DNA of 64,000 nt, taken from the NCBI RefSeq assembly GCF_029227915.1, contig NC_079875.1, positions 7,616,001 to 7,680,000 on the forward strand, read 5' to 3'. How positions within the stretch are numbered: the first letter of the stretch is position 1; each line of letters starts with the position of its first letter. This DNA comes from Hydractinia symbiolongicarpus (taxonomy: Eukaryota > Cnidaria > Hydrozoa > Anthoathecata > Hydractiniidae). A program made the position numbers and the translations under genes. Of this stretch, positions 50,220 through 62,756 are shown piece after piece. Below the pieces are notes generated by a model, which was not told the DNA's origin, ran no database searches, and saw only the letters and a list, made by a program, of their open reading frames with translations.

Positions 50220-51557
50220 ATGCAAGTTAAAATTGCATTGTGCGTTTTGTTTGTCACAGTTTTGAGGGGAGATATTTTAAAACAACGAAGAGTAGAAATA
50301 CACCAAACAGCTTGCATACCGAGCAGTTTTTTACAAAGTGTGTTACAGCATGCACAGAGCATTATTCACAGTTTAGATAAAACGAATACCCAGGTAGCAG
50401 AGAAGCCTGTTGTGTTTAACAGTAATGTCGCGTTGTTTAAAAACGTTACAATGCTGGCTATGAAGAATGCTCTAGAACAAATTAATACCACTAAAGCCCA
50501 GCCTACACGGCAAGTTTCCGAGCTCGCCATTGTTTTAGCTATGGTTACATTGAAGAATGCTGTTTACATACATGTTGAAGTTAATTCAAACACGATAAAA
50601 TATCGTTTAAGAAACGTTACCGAAGTGCTGAGTCATGCAAAGTTTACTTTATCATCGCTAAAAAACATAACGCGTGACATGCGTAAAAAACAGAACAAGC
50701 AACAACAAGATCAGTTAGAGGAAATCACAACTTTCTTAAGTGACGCAAGGTCATTGCTTAATACTTTGCAGAATAAATCAGGACATGACTTTGGCAATAA
50801 AAATAATCTTACTCTTAACAACAGCATGTTAGTAAAGTATACACCACTGGGTAATTTACAGAACATGACAACGTTTTTAAAAATGGCGGGAAAAATTACT
50901 GCAAATTTACACGTCTTGATAAAACAAGGAGATCATGAAAGACAGATTTTACAAGAAGACAAAATAAGCAATATAACTCGCATGCTTACGGAAACAAAAA
51001 GTTTTCTTAGTGATCTTTACAACAAATCAGCCGAACAACGCCCAAACAGAGTTTATTCCCTTTCGAAGACATTAATAACATTAACAGATCTTTTTCTACA
51101 TGCTAAAAACATGCTTAGCTTACAAATAAGTTCTCCTACCTTTTGTTCGCAAGACGCGACAGACGTTCAACTTATTCTTAACATTTTATCAAGTATATCA
51201 GCGATTCAACCGTTCCGAAAAATAAACCAACCAACGCCAGCACCATCTTTTGTTGGACTCAGAAAAAGCATCGAAATTATTTTGGGTACATTAGATAAAC
51301 AAAATGAAACGCCAAATTCGTTAATAGACCTTTTCGAGTTTGTTAAAATAATTCAATACATTTCTAAAGATAAACCTCCAGTGAAGGAGTCAGTTGATTT
51401 GAAAGTACCAGAGGATATCGAAATAATTTTACGTAACGCAAAGGGTGCATTGTCAGCACTTTTATCCTCCACTGAAGAAAAGACGGGAATTCTGAACTTC
51501 GAAAATTTCTTATGGAGTATGGTTACTTTGTCTTTTAATCCACTTCCAAAGGTATAG
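50220..51557 (+). CDS. Secreted helical-repeat glycoprotein, no known family
   Basis: An uninterrupted frame of 445 residues from the ATG at 50220. Residues 1-17 (MQVKIALCVLFVTVLRG) are a signal peptide. The mature part has no family I recognise. It consists of roughly eight to ten diverged helical repeats with the pattern (I/V/M)TxxLxxAKxxLxxLxxK, for example VTEVLSHAKFTLSSLKN, ITTFLSDARSLLNTLQN, ITRMLTETKSFLSDLYN and IEIILRNAKGALSALLS, spaced by polar linkers of 15-30 residues. About eleven N-X-S/T sequons are present and several stand right at the start of a repeat (NVT, NMT, NIT). The mature chain has only two cysteines (near residues 32 and 307), possibly one disulphide. AATAAA signals at 51575, 51602 and 51606 end the transcript. 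Lack of introns next to intron-rich genes suggests a young or retroposed gene. No close splice acceptor precedes its ATG. Confidence 0.8.
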   Translation: MQVKIALCVLFVTVLRGDILKQRRVEIHQTACIPSSFLQSVLQHAQSIIHSLDKTNTQVAEKPVVFNSNVALFKNVTMLAMKNALEQINTTKAQPTRQVSELAIVLAMVTLKNAVYIHVEVNSNTIKYRLRNVTEVLSHAKFTLSSLKNITRDMRKKQNKQQQDQLEEITTFLSDARSLLNTLQNKSGHDFGNKNNLTLNNSMLVKYTPLGNLQNMTTFLKMAGKITANLHVLIKQGDHERQILQEDKISNITRMLTETKSFLSDLYNKSAEQRPNRVYSLSKTLITLTDLFLHAKNMLSLQISSPTFCSQDATDVQLILNILSSISAIQPFRKINQPTPAPSFVGLRKSIEIILGTLDKQNETPNSLIDLFEFVKIIQYISKDKPPVKESVDLKVPEDIEIILRNAKGALSALLSSTEEKTGILNFENFLWSMVTLSFNPLPKV

Positions 51558-51611
51558 ATGGATTTTGTATTGGGAATAAACAAAGAAATTTAGAGGTATT
51601 GAATAAATAAA

Positions 51612-54600
51612 GCTTACTTCTCCGCAACCTTAACCTCAGAGTATCTTGTATCTTTTCGGACAACACGCCGTCTTGATATCAAAGACGACATTTTGAACAG
51701 ATTAATTTTTTCTCACTTTCTTACTAGCAGGTGGAATTTTCATTTTTCATAAGTAAGATATTTTTCAAAATTGATTGTTTCCTTATTTTCCTATCAAACT
51801 AGAGATTTTATTTCCCTTGTAATGGGTGTTATGATATTCAAATGTCAGGGCATCTCTTAAAAGGTCGATATTTTGGTAATACACATTTTTCCGCATCCTC
51901 ATCTTGTTAATATCCAATTTTTGGTGACCTTGATATTTACATTTACAGTTACTAAATTACCAAAATTTCAAAACACAACATAATAATTTTATTTCAGTCA
52001 AATTTACATCCTAATAAGATTTATCCGAAAAATAACAAAGATTTTAATGAATACAAAAGATGTCCCAAAATAAAGAATATGGAGGAATAAAAACTAAGAA
52101 AATTTAAGCCTATATTCAGGTATTTTACTAAGAAAATTGAGCCTCAGGGCTTATATAAAAAATGTACTTTGTGGAAAAGTTGTGAGATACATATGGTTTT
52201 ATAAAAAATGTCATTTTTTGTCACTGGTAAGGTTGCCAAGGGTAGAAAGCCTTTGTTTGTTGCTTAACAAACATATTTTCAACGCCTCAAACCCTATGTA
52301 CATTAAGTTGAGAAATTTTCACAAATTTTATGCGCGAAATTTATCTGCGCTAAAATTAAAGTGTCTTAATAAAATTACTAGAAACGACTTGTCTTATTTA
52401 TGCTGAAATTCGCGCCGAGTGTGGGTGCACGAAATTGAATTCGCATAAATTCTAGGCGGCACGAAAAAGATTAGCTAAACAGCAAAAACATGTACAACTC
52501 GTTATTTTTCAATAAAACTTTTCTTACGCGGAATACTATATATGTTCTTCTTTTCAATGTTCTCGTGCGTTATGGCACAAGAAGAACGGCGATAACTGTC
52601 TGGAAACAAAGCTTGTGTGTAGGAAGCTGGGCGAATCTATGTTTCAGCACTAAGTGAACTCTAGTTCGTTTTTAAGTGCAAAACAAATAGGGGTGCAGTA
52701 GCAAACTGTATATATTTTAACAGTATTTCTAGTTATATTTAATTAAAATTAACTGTTATATGAGCATCTTCATCCAAATCTTAATAAGACATGTTTAATA
52801 AGACAAACGGAAGTTAAAATCAGCAGGTCGCTGTTGAAACTGTAAAAATATATCTGGATGTTTGAATAAAGTATAATCCTTATTTGTTGTCTACCATGTT
52901 TCGCCCCAAGTGTATTTTTGTTGCCCTTATTACATATATTTTTTTAAAAAAATGACGGTTTTTTTAAAGAATATTTTGAGTCAGGTTAAAACATACCACT
53001 AAGGTTTAAAACAACATTTTTATGGTTTACAACTTTTTTTATGAAGATTGTGCGTTTGACTTGTTTTACTTAAAGTGAATTTTTAACTTTTCAAATGGCA
53101 ATTTTATTGAGTGATAGAAAAATGCATTGATTAGGAATATTTTAATTTAAAGTTTTGCGTTACTTGGTGTCAGGAAAGATAGAAGTTTAAGAATTTATTC
53201 TTAAATTTCCCTCATTTTGTAAACGGCTTTCTTGACCCTTCCCAGATTTTCCTGTTGACACCATATGTATATGTGATACGCCCACCAGGCAACTCTATTT
53301 TTCTGTTACATAGCACAGTGGAAGAAAAGAACAAACCTGGAAGCCAAAAAAATGCAAGAGACCCTGACAATGAGAATGTCTCAACTCACAATGATTGCAA
53401 AGGCGTGTTTTAATGGGTTTCTGTATTGTTTTCAAACCTTGTTCTTTAGCGGGTGGTTTTATAAGCCCATTTAGCTGGGTTGGCTCGGTTTGCCAGGCTG
53501 GATTCAGTAATAAGTTTTCTCAGCCTAAGCTGAAAAATAGTTACACGAAACTAGCTTAAAGTTTTTACTTTTCTATTCAGTGTATTTATTGCGTGAATTA
53601 TTTTTTATCAAAACGTTTTTTAATTTCAACAAAAAAATAAATTTGATAATTTAACTTTTTTTTTTTGTAATTAATATACAAAAACATGTGCTCTAATCCG
53701 TACAATAAAAATCTGCCCGGTTTGCCAAGCTAGAAATGGGAATAATTCAGCCCAGCCCACGGGTTGGCTCGCGTTCCATACAACAGGTTGTTTATTTTTA
53801 TGAGAATCAAGAGAGCCGACCTAGTCCGACTAACCGGACCCATATGAAAAACCCTTAGTTCTTCCTGTCCAACCAGTCCGCAGATTGCCATGTGAAAGGT
53901 GTTAATGTTTGATGTGTGAAATAATTTTGATGTTGAAGATTAATTTTTCTCTCGATTAGTAATCGATGGAAATTTAAAAGAGGGCAGAGATTATATCTAC
54001 ATAGGTAAGACGCTCTGGGAAGGAAGTTGGGTTTTCAATTGCCGTCCTTTGTTTCACAAGGATTAGAAACAAGATAAGTAAACCGAATATTTATTTTCAT
54101 TTTGATCAACTTCACCAACATTTGAATTTCGAAAAAATTTGTTTTGACCGCACCCTACATATATATACACTACCAAAGTTTATTGCAAAAGCCCGAGAAG
54201 TAGGTTAAAGCAATACAAGTGTAATAAAAACAATGAATTTTATTATTATATATTTTTAATATCAAAATATTAAACTGGTATGAAAGTTAACTTCGTATAA
54301 ACACAAACGTAAATAAGAAAACTTTACACAGTAAAACCATATAATAAAACTTTGTGTTGATATCTTTATTTTTCCGGAACCTTTTTTTTGTAAGACCTTT
54401 TTTTGACAACTCTCTATCAGACAAAATGACGAAATTCTCCAAAATAGAGATTTTTTCCACAATCATTATAGTTTGTTTTTGTTAAGTCTTAGGGAGATTA
54501 ATTTTCTCGAATCGACTAGTGTAGAGCATTTCGCGAATATAAATTTTCGCGAATGATCAAGGAATTGAAAAACGAAGACTAGAGAAACGGGCTTTTCCTC

Positions 54601-55289
54601 AATCATTTTACGAATTTGATTATCCCAAAAATCTAAAATTCGTGATATTTAATGCTCGGAAAAATAAATATCTGTTTGAAAAAACTTGTTTGGTGATTCT
54701 ACCACAAAGCACGAACTAAAAAACTCTGAATTCAATAAATAAAATGTGATAAATGCATGTTTTTTTTTTCATTAAAAAATACTCGTCAATGAACCATTAA
54801 AATACTGAACGTGGAAAATATATACATAGAAGGTTTTAAAAGAAGTAGAAAAATCATTAACAGTAAAAATTATTTGAACATTACTCTTTTTTCAAATCTA
54901 AAATATAAAAGAAAACATCAATAGTGAATCAAGGATTGAAAAAGTTTTACATTTATAGCGCATGCGCCAAAGAGAAATTCGCACCCCCTCTGCGCATACG
55001 CATGCGTAAAGTTAAACAAAAATTATGGTAACTTCAACACATGCAAAACAAAAACCTCCTCATATCGAAATACTGAAAATTATAATTTTAAAAGAATATC
55101 CACACAAACTCAGAGTGACATTCACCCAAGAGGCGAGTAAAATTGAACACACAAAATAACACTCCCCGAGAGGTGACAGGAACCGTGGAACTAAACAGTG
55201 AAATATCTAAATGTGCATTTTGAGTATACTTTTTCAAAAGTTATGGTGTGAACAGTGCATGTAATAACAACACCAGGATGAAAACTTAC
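51612..55289. other. Gene-poor interval; missing last exon of the SKI-like gene may lie here
   Basis: About 3.7 kb without a supported gene. The minus-strand gene at 55290-58404 must continue to the left because its fifth exon ends at a good donor in phase 1, but I could not choose a convincing terminal exon. A short TTCGCG patch occurs at 54520-54560. Confidence 0.4.
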
Positions 55290-58200
55290 TTTTTGAATCT
55301 TCGAGTTCTTTTTCAAGACGCTCCCTAGTCTTTTTTTCATTCTCAAGCTCCACTAAAAAAAAGATAAAAAGCGTGACAATCATAGAAAACGAAGTCGCCC
55401 TTAGAAATAACTTTAGTTTTCGCGCTAACTTTGCTGGATTTCAAAAACACTAAATTCGAAAACGGTAAAAAAGCGCAGTAAAACGTAGACAACATGGGAA
55501 ATGAATAGACAAATAAGCAAAATTATGGTTTCTTGTTTCTATATAGTTTATCAACTATGGTTCGAAAAACGATGTTAGTTTCCAGCGACATTTCTCTCCA
55601 TATCGTTGGATTTCTTTGATTGGAGTGATTTGGTATTTTGATTTCTGCAAAACAAAATTCAGGGAAAAGATATCCGCTGATTATTTTTGTATTTTTTTTA
55701 ATGTGTGTTTACATGACTACAGGGCCTAAAAAAGAACGAAACTAACCTTTGAGCTGTTGTAGTTCGTAATCTCGCGATTCTAAAACTGCTTTCAATTTGT
55801 TTACTTCTTTGGCATGGTTATCTGTGAAAGATATGGAAGTTTTTAAAGAGCATGACTTAAGAAAGAAATTTTTAGAGATAAGAAATATTTGGTGAAAGTA
55901 AATTTAGCAGAATCTTTCCACCACAAATTTTTAGGTTGTTATTTAACAAACGTTTAGTATATACTTTTAAAAGTATTACCTTTAGTGCTTTCATATTTCA
56001 TTTCTACGAAAACTCTTTTCTCGCGTTCGTTAACGATATCTCTTTGGTAAGCATCTGAAACAGGACAAATACAAATTTATCTAATATACGGAAAAATGAA
56101 ATAAATTAATAAATAACAAAAAAAGGAACAAACCATGAAGCAGTCTAAGCTCATCTTCTTTTCGGTTTAGGTCGTTCACCAGGGTAGTGTAATCGGAATC
56201 GTCTGCCAAAAGAGAAAAAATATTGTTTATAGTTTTCATTTTCATACCAGAGAGTATGGCTTGCTAAGTTTTTTCCAATTGTTTAAGAAGTGAAAAATTT
56301 TATAGAAGTTCTCATAAGATACCAATATAACACAACAACAAACAAAAACTTACACCGCATACGCTTTGATGAATCATGACCATCATTGCAATGACTTCTT
56401 TTGCCATTCAGCAGACCTCTATCACGATATTCTGATGCCCTAGAAGTATCATAATCGCTGCTTGGAATGACAATTGGACAATCAATTGACGGATGAGTGT
56501 TTTGTATGTGCGAAATTGCAGCAGACGTTGGACTCATCATTGGACTTTGCCGTGACACGATCGTGGAGTTCGATTCGCTTATTGAGGAAGAATGAGAGAA
56601 TTGTGTAGGACTTGGCTCACGAATTGCAGATGGATGAACAAATGACGTAGGGCTTTGAACTGTTTCATCATTGAATGAATTGCTCTGCGAGATTGGTGAT
56701 TTTTCTGCTTTACTAGGCTTACCCTGAACACTTCCTGGAACCAAAGTTATTGGGACTAGGTATTTCACACGTAGAATTTTGTGTTTATTTCTTTCGGTCT
56801 CGTACATACTGATTAGTTTGTCGACATCCTCACGCGTGACATACGTACAAACTGTAGGCCTTTTGATCACATCCAAACGTCTCAGTTGGTGCAGTTGGGA
56901 GTAGGTGAATCGGTGTTTCATAATTCCTAACTTTCTAAAATGATAATCGAGTGAGGCGCTCTGTTCTTCCAAGAAGTCAACAATTTTATGAACATCTGGA
57001 ACAGTAATTACAACTTTCTCATCCAGGCTAAACGTATGGATGACAACTTCTTCTTCCGTTCTATTTTCATCTCCATTACATGCTGATTCTGAAATAACAG
57101 GTTTACAATCTAAGTTGATTGGTTCAGTCCAAGAAATTTGTTGCAGCTTTGGATCATCCACCAAACAATAGATTTGAAAGAGTTTCTCTGCATCAGCTCT
57201 CGGAACATATGTACAATAGGTGGCATTATTTTGCAAAACATTACGACTTTTTAGTTCCCGCAAGTGTGCGAAACAAAATCTCTTTTTTTGCACTCTTAAT
57301 TTATTGAAATAGTAATTGACCTGAATGGAATTTCCATGTATACTCTGGGCAATCTTATGAATATCCGGCATACAAACAACTTCATGTTTGTCGACAATAA
57401 AAACATGAACAGTCATATCTTGAATATCCAAGCTAGCTTTTCTCTCTTCATCATCATCCTCACTAGCAGGTATGCTCTGATTTGATTTGTCAGAAACGCT
57501 GGCAGGAGAAAAACATTCCTGTTTGGGACTGTTTATCATGCTTGGAGAATCTTCACTTTTCATATTTATTGAGACTGGTTTCCACGAGTGACTGGGTTGT
57601 TCGTTGAGCTGAATTTCCTCCAAAAAAATAACCTTTTCTTTAATAACATCTTGGCTCATACCATAAGCATCAAAAACTCGCATTGCATCAGTTTTTAACA
57701 CGTAAGTACAATGTACAGCTGATTTTTTTATAATACCTAGCTGTTTTATTTTATCTAAGTGTGAAGTGTGAATAAACTTGTACGGCACAATTCCAAGCTT
57801 AGTGAAGTAGTAACCTACAGTGGCACCTTGGTGGAAATGAGATTGAACAACTTTTTGAACATCTGGTGCACAAACAACTATGTCTCCACCAATCCTAAAC
57901 AAATGCACTTTAACTGGACCGTCTGGTATTGTTGGCTTATTTGCAATTGCTTTTTTTGGCAAATCTGGAATGGGCTTTTCATCAAGTAAAACCGGATCCA
58001 TCCATTCAATAGATGCACTTTTTCTGCTGTCTCCACTTACATCAAAGCTATCAAATATATATTCTGCATCTTTCTGTAATATGTATGAACAAACTTTTGC
58101 TTCATGTCCCAGTATACCCAACATCTTAATTCGTATTAACTGTGCACCTGTGTAACGCCTGGAACTTATTCCGTTCTTAGACAAGTAATAATTAGCCTGC

Positions 58201-58404
58201 GATAATACCTGATACACATTCCGTAGCACTCTGTTCACCTCTGGCATACATACAACTATGTCTTTTCCAATTATAAGTGGATGTAGGATAACTGGGCCTC
58301 CAATGTCATTACTTGTTTGTTTTCCATAATACACAGGTCTTTCTGACTTTATGCTTGAACGGTGGTACGTTACAGGACTATGAACTTCCATGTTTTGATT
58401 GATT
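55290..58404 (-). CDS. SKI/DACH-like nuclear protein with four tandem SKI/SNO/DAC-type domains
   Basis: Exons 58404-56354 (ATG at 58391), 56202-56134, 56054-55980, 55821-55747 and 55352-55290 join in frame (each junction phase 1) to at least 773 residues; the last exon is not found. Four repeats of about 85 residues begin near residues 33, 158, 325 and 449. Each has GxxIVVCxPDVxKVV (the CLPQ position of SKI), a YYxxKLGI segment, a LxxLxxLGI segment, then CTYVxxxDAxxxF, as in SKI's CGLITKTDAERL, and is followed by a (P)VxLxxxP linker. A Ser/Pro-rich stretch (about 545-660) and a basic KRMR end precede exons 2-5, which encode a continuous coiled coil (NDLNRKEDELRLLH ... ENEKKTRERLEKELEDSK). SKI, SNO and DACH use one such domain plus a C-terminal coiled coil as transcriptional corepressors or DNA-binding factors. 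A nuclear cofactor role is inferred. In the fourth repeat the Cys of CxP is replaced (ITVPDV). Confidence 0.82.
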
Positions 58405-61400
58405 CTAAAAAAAATACACCTATATTAATACACCTAAATTTAAAGCATTTAAAAAAATATGCTAATAATTAGAATTCATTAACAATATAAAGGGTACATA
58501 TTTACATATATCATTGTTTACGGACCTGTCTGTGAAAGTTTGTAAAATGCTTACAGTAAGATTCTATGATTAGAACTGGGTAAAAATGTTACTCACAGTG
58601 TCATTCCAAAGAATGGCGACAATAAAGTTATTGCATGAATATTTTAAACTGTGGAATCAATGTAGTTTTAAAAGACAGCAAATGCACAACTACAAATTTT
58701 GATAAAAAAAATGAATTTTCTCACGCCTCATCAAATTTTTGTTTGTCAGTAAGGTCAGCTCCATGAAGCATGACAAGTTATAGTTGTGATCTTAAATTTT
58801 AGGATTTCCACGCTTCTGATGCTACATTAAATAAACAAAAAAATTATCTATGCCTGGGAATGCAATGTTTTGTCTTGTCGCTTTATTTTACTGCCATTTT
58901 AATTTATAGATAAAACACTGATTTCAACTTGCACCCTGCTGCATATATGCCTTACAGACAAGATCTTAGCTCTGGGGTTGTAGATCTTGTTTTTATTACA
59001 TTAGCTGAGCAAGATAACACAAACAGAAAAACAACAGATTTGTGGAAGTGTGATAAAGAAATTGTGACGGCTTTAATCATCAATCTATCATGTTTTTTCA
59101 GGGGGAATTCTCAGATCCTGGTTAACATGCTTTACATTTTCTGATTTTTTTTAACAAAAATGAACAACATATTGGAATTTAGCACTAAAATCTATGAAAA
59201 CATGCAAATTTTAAAATTTATACACCAACTGTGTCTATTTAGTAGCCAAACTTTTCTTTTTTCATGAGGAAATGACCACCCAAATCAACTGCAGTAAAAA
59301 TGTTTGAATGAGGTCAAAGTCTTATAAAATTTAAAAACTTTAAATTGCAATAAATCCTGTTCTAATAATATTTTGGTATTTTAAATTTCCTATGTTGCTA
59401 ATAAATCCTAATATGTCACTCATTTTCCTCAAAAGTTCTTTGATTTCGTTTTCAAATTTTGATATAGTTAGCCCGGATAGTGTTGCATAAAAAATAGTCT
59501 ATTACAGGGAAGAATTCTAAGACCCTTTCAAAACAAAAACAAATAAACAAACACACGAATAAACCATCATACAGACAAGCAAGTAAGTAAGCAAGCAAAC
59601 AGGCAAGCAAACAAACAGACAAAACGTTGATGACAGTATAGCTAGCTATAGATACAAACAAAACTTCATTTTATGTCAAAATTGAAAGAGATTAAATATC
59701 ATAAAATCCTCGCCATCTCTTCTTATATATACATTTTAAAGATAATGCAACCTGATGAAACACGGATACAAAAACCGTTGAAAAGTAAAAGCACGTGGTC
59801 ACTACCAACGCTTTTTTGTAACCAGGACGCCATTACTAACAGGACCGCTGGATTAAGAAACTGGGATTATCGGAACATTAGGGAAAAGGCGAGCAGTGCG
59901 CGTGGCTGGTTGCGAACTTATCGATCGAATATATTAAAACTATTGATTGCAATAATAATTCTAAAACAAACTAACCACAGATATAAAACAGTAAATAAAA
60001 ATATTGATAAAATAATTATCGCTCTCTCGATTTGTCCGTCACAGTAGAATCATTACAATAATGTTTAAACATTTTTTTGCAACCATAAACTTTTGTCTTT
60101 ATTTTGAACTATTATGTATAATTATATATAGAAAATATGTTAATAACCTAAGAAAAATAGTAAAGTGGTAATAAATAAGGTTAAGAGAATTCAGGCTTTG
60201 ATCAATACAAAACAATAATTTTATAAGACACATTAGATGTAACAATAAAAAATGATAATACGCGATAATCAATTATGTGTTTTCTCACAACTTAACTTTT
60301 AAACCTTGTAGCCGTTTCTATCAGAATTAACCCCAAAATATCTTTCCTTGACATTAATATTACTCTCCGATCAAGATACAAATTCTCTTAAGTAGAAAAG
60401 CAAATGATGGACCTCGTTACGCCATATAAATAAAATCGATATTCTTAAAGTCAGTGAACCGTAAAACAACTGGAAGGAAGAAGAGGTAGAAAAGAAATGT
60501 AGGGTTGTGTACGAGGTTGTTTTCACCTTTAATGAACCGAAGCAAGCAATTTTGTAAATATGAAACGAAATGCAAAATACCAACCTCGTTTCTTGGACAT
60601 TTGGCTTTATGATGAACTTGGCGGCCGCGATAAACGACTCTCTTTGGCAAAAGACCGTGGAAACGAGGATTGGATAATGCCACTCATAAGTAATATAAAT
60701 TTATCATTGTAAAAAATAAATAAAAATTAGATCTATTAAACTATCGCCAGAATATTTTTTAGCTTTCTTATCAAGCTCACTACGTTTTCTTGTTTTGCTA
60801 CGAACTAAAAAAAGAAAATAATATTAATAATAAAAATAATAGTAAAAATATAAAAATTATTTAGACGCCTTTCTTGTATATATAATCTTTCTTTTCATAT
60901 ATATATAAACGATAATTAAAAAAAGTTCCATGCATAAATAAAAACTAGAAATACAAATAATATATATATAAATTTTATTTGTTAGTCAATATAAAGTCGC
61001 TCTACCCTTGGCTGTTTATATAGAAATAGAGAGAGAGAGATAGAGAGAGGAAAAATATAAGAATTATATTATTTTGAAATACTTAACTTAAAAAAACAAA
61101 TAGACAAAGATAGAGAAACGAAAGAAAAATAGGTCGGTCAACAAATCCTTTAGAGTTTCTTCAAATAAAAATAACTTTATTATTTAATATATAAATAAGA
61201 AAAAGCACTATAAAAATGCTTAAAAAAACAAATATAGAAAAGAAAGAAAACTTTTAGAAAATATAACAAAAAAAAGATGTACATATATGATAAAAGAAAG
61301 TAGATATAAATGAAAACAAAAAATGGTAGGACAGTATTACGTCAACGTGACCCCAATTGAGGAGACAGGTGCGGGAAAAACCGTTCGTGCAGCACAAACT

Positions 61401-62420
61401 TTTTGTCTACCCATCTGGATAAGGGTCTTCTATTTCAGAGCAACAATGATGTAACAATACCTAGATTTTGCACATTGAAGTGGTACATACAATTTTATCG
61501 AAAATCGAAAAAAAAAATGACGGCATAATAAAGCTCAAAGGAGGAGTACGTAATAATAGGCGGAGCAAAGAAGCGCCATCAAGTCTTGCGATTGATCGTT
61601 TGTTGATCCAACTAATCTTTCTATCTCGTTTATTTATTATATATTTATCTTTTATTCACTATTTATTTGTTTAACTTTTACCATACATGTCATTTCTTGC
61701 TTTCAGCTAGATTCTGTTCGTCCTGCTATTAATTAGAGTCCAATCTTTTTTTTAAACTCTGTCACACTCCCTCTGCCTGCTTCCAACCAGCCGTTATCCT
61801 CTCTGTTTCTAGCCTCTAGCCTCTACTACCTTCTCCTACATTTAACAACCCCTTACGCTCAACTAGTGTCTTGTGCTTACTTTTCTTTATCCTTTATTTT
61901 TTATCCTTTAAACAAAATCTCATATTAATTAAGACCTTATTCATTATATGTTTTTCCAGTGTCCTTTCCCATCCTGTGAAATTTTCCAATCGTAAATACG
62001 AATTAACTCTTTAATCATCTAACGAGAACGTTCAAACACCAGGAAACACGATAGAGTCTTTAATTTAATCTTTAATTACAAAATAAGAGTGAAGCACACC
62101 TCTTATTGGAAAAAAGGTGGCTATGATTCCAAGTAGTTGTCTTCCACTTGCTCAATAATTAGTGTTCATGCTATCCATGGTATTTTTTAAATGTTAATAA
62201 TAATAATAAAAATAATATTTTTTACCGTTCCTTTCTCGACAGCAAAAGCAATTAAAAAATGTTGAGTCAAAAAGATTCGCTTTAAGGGTTCAAAATACAT
62301 AAGCAGTCCTGAATTTGGTAGAAAAAAACAGCTAAGAATTTCTAAGTTACACATTCTTTGGTTTTAACAACCACATAGTCTTGTTGCTTGTTCTTTTCAA
62401 GTTTTAGGACTCATTGTCTA
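58405..62420. other. Intergenic, AT-rich, simple repeats
   Basis: Upstream region of the SKI-like gene. 59536-59622 is a degenerate (CAAG/CAAA)n stretch, 61027-61050 a (GA)n stretch, and 60800-61320 is very AT-rich. A CCTCGTTTCTTGG motif at 60593-60606 belongs to the dispersed CCTCGTCCCCAGG family. The frame at 59673-60047 is discussed under rejected items. Confidence 0.45.
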
Positions 62421-62465
62421 GGTGAGAGCAAATCTGAACATTGGATTGGACCTGGACAATAGCAT

Positions 62466-62600
62466 CGGATCGATAGCGCAGGCGGTAGAGCAATTGTCAT
62501 GCAAACGAGAGGTCGCGGGCTTTTACTTGATTTACCATCTTTGCAGCACTTGGAAAGGTAATGTGTGGGCTTACTTATACTCACTGTATTATCTCACATC
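62466..62600 (+). mobile_element. tRNA-like SINE, third type (tentative)
   Basis: The segment ATAGCGCAGGCGGTAGAGCA matches a polymerase III A box region and AGGTCGCGGGC 40 bp later stands at the B box position, though degenerate. The stems do not close as a tRNA. The body extends to about 62600 where it meets a CCTGGGAATGAGGTT motif. Not seen elsewhere in the window. Confidence 0.45.
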
Positions 62601-62756
62601 ACTTGAAATCCCTGGGAATGAGGTTCTTATACAACCTTGTCTCAAGGATCTCTTCTCAATAATTTCACCGTCCAAGATGGTCAAAAAGAGGACGAGATTG
62701 ACTTTCATATTCTTTATTTTCGCGTTACTTACATTTTTTTTGTATTCCTACGTACT

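Noticed and set aside
55137-55196. Terminal exon for the SKI-like gene beginning after a TGTTTAG acceptor
   Set aside because: The phase allows it, but the product is hydrophobic and does not continue the coiled coil or resemble SKI/DACH ends; too weak to call.
59673-60047. 124-residue plus-strand frame
   Set aside because: It has an arginine- and asparagine-rich middle but no motif, no splice or promoter context and AT-driven ends. The opposite strand offers an equally weak frame starting near 59832, which does not join the SKI-like gene in phase. Kept out of the gene list.
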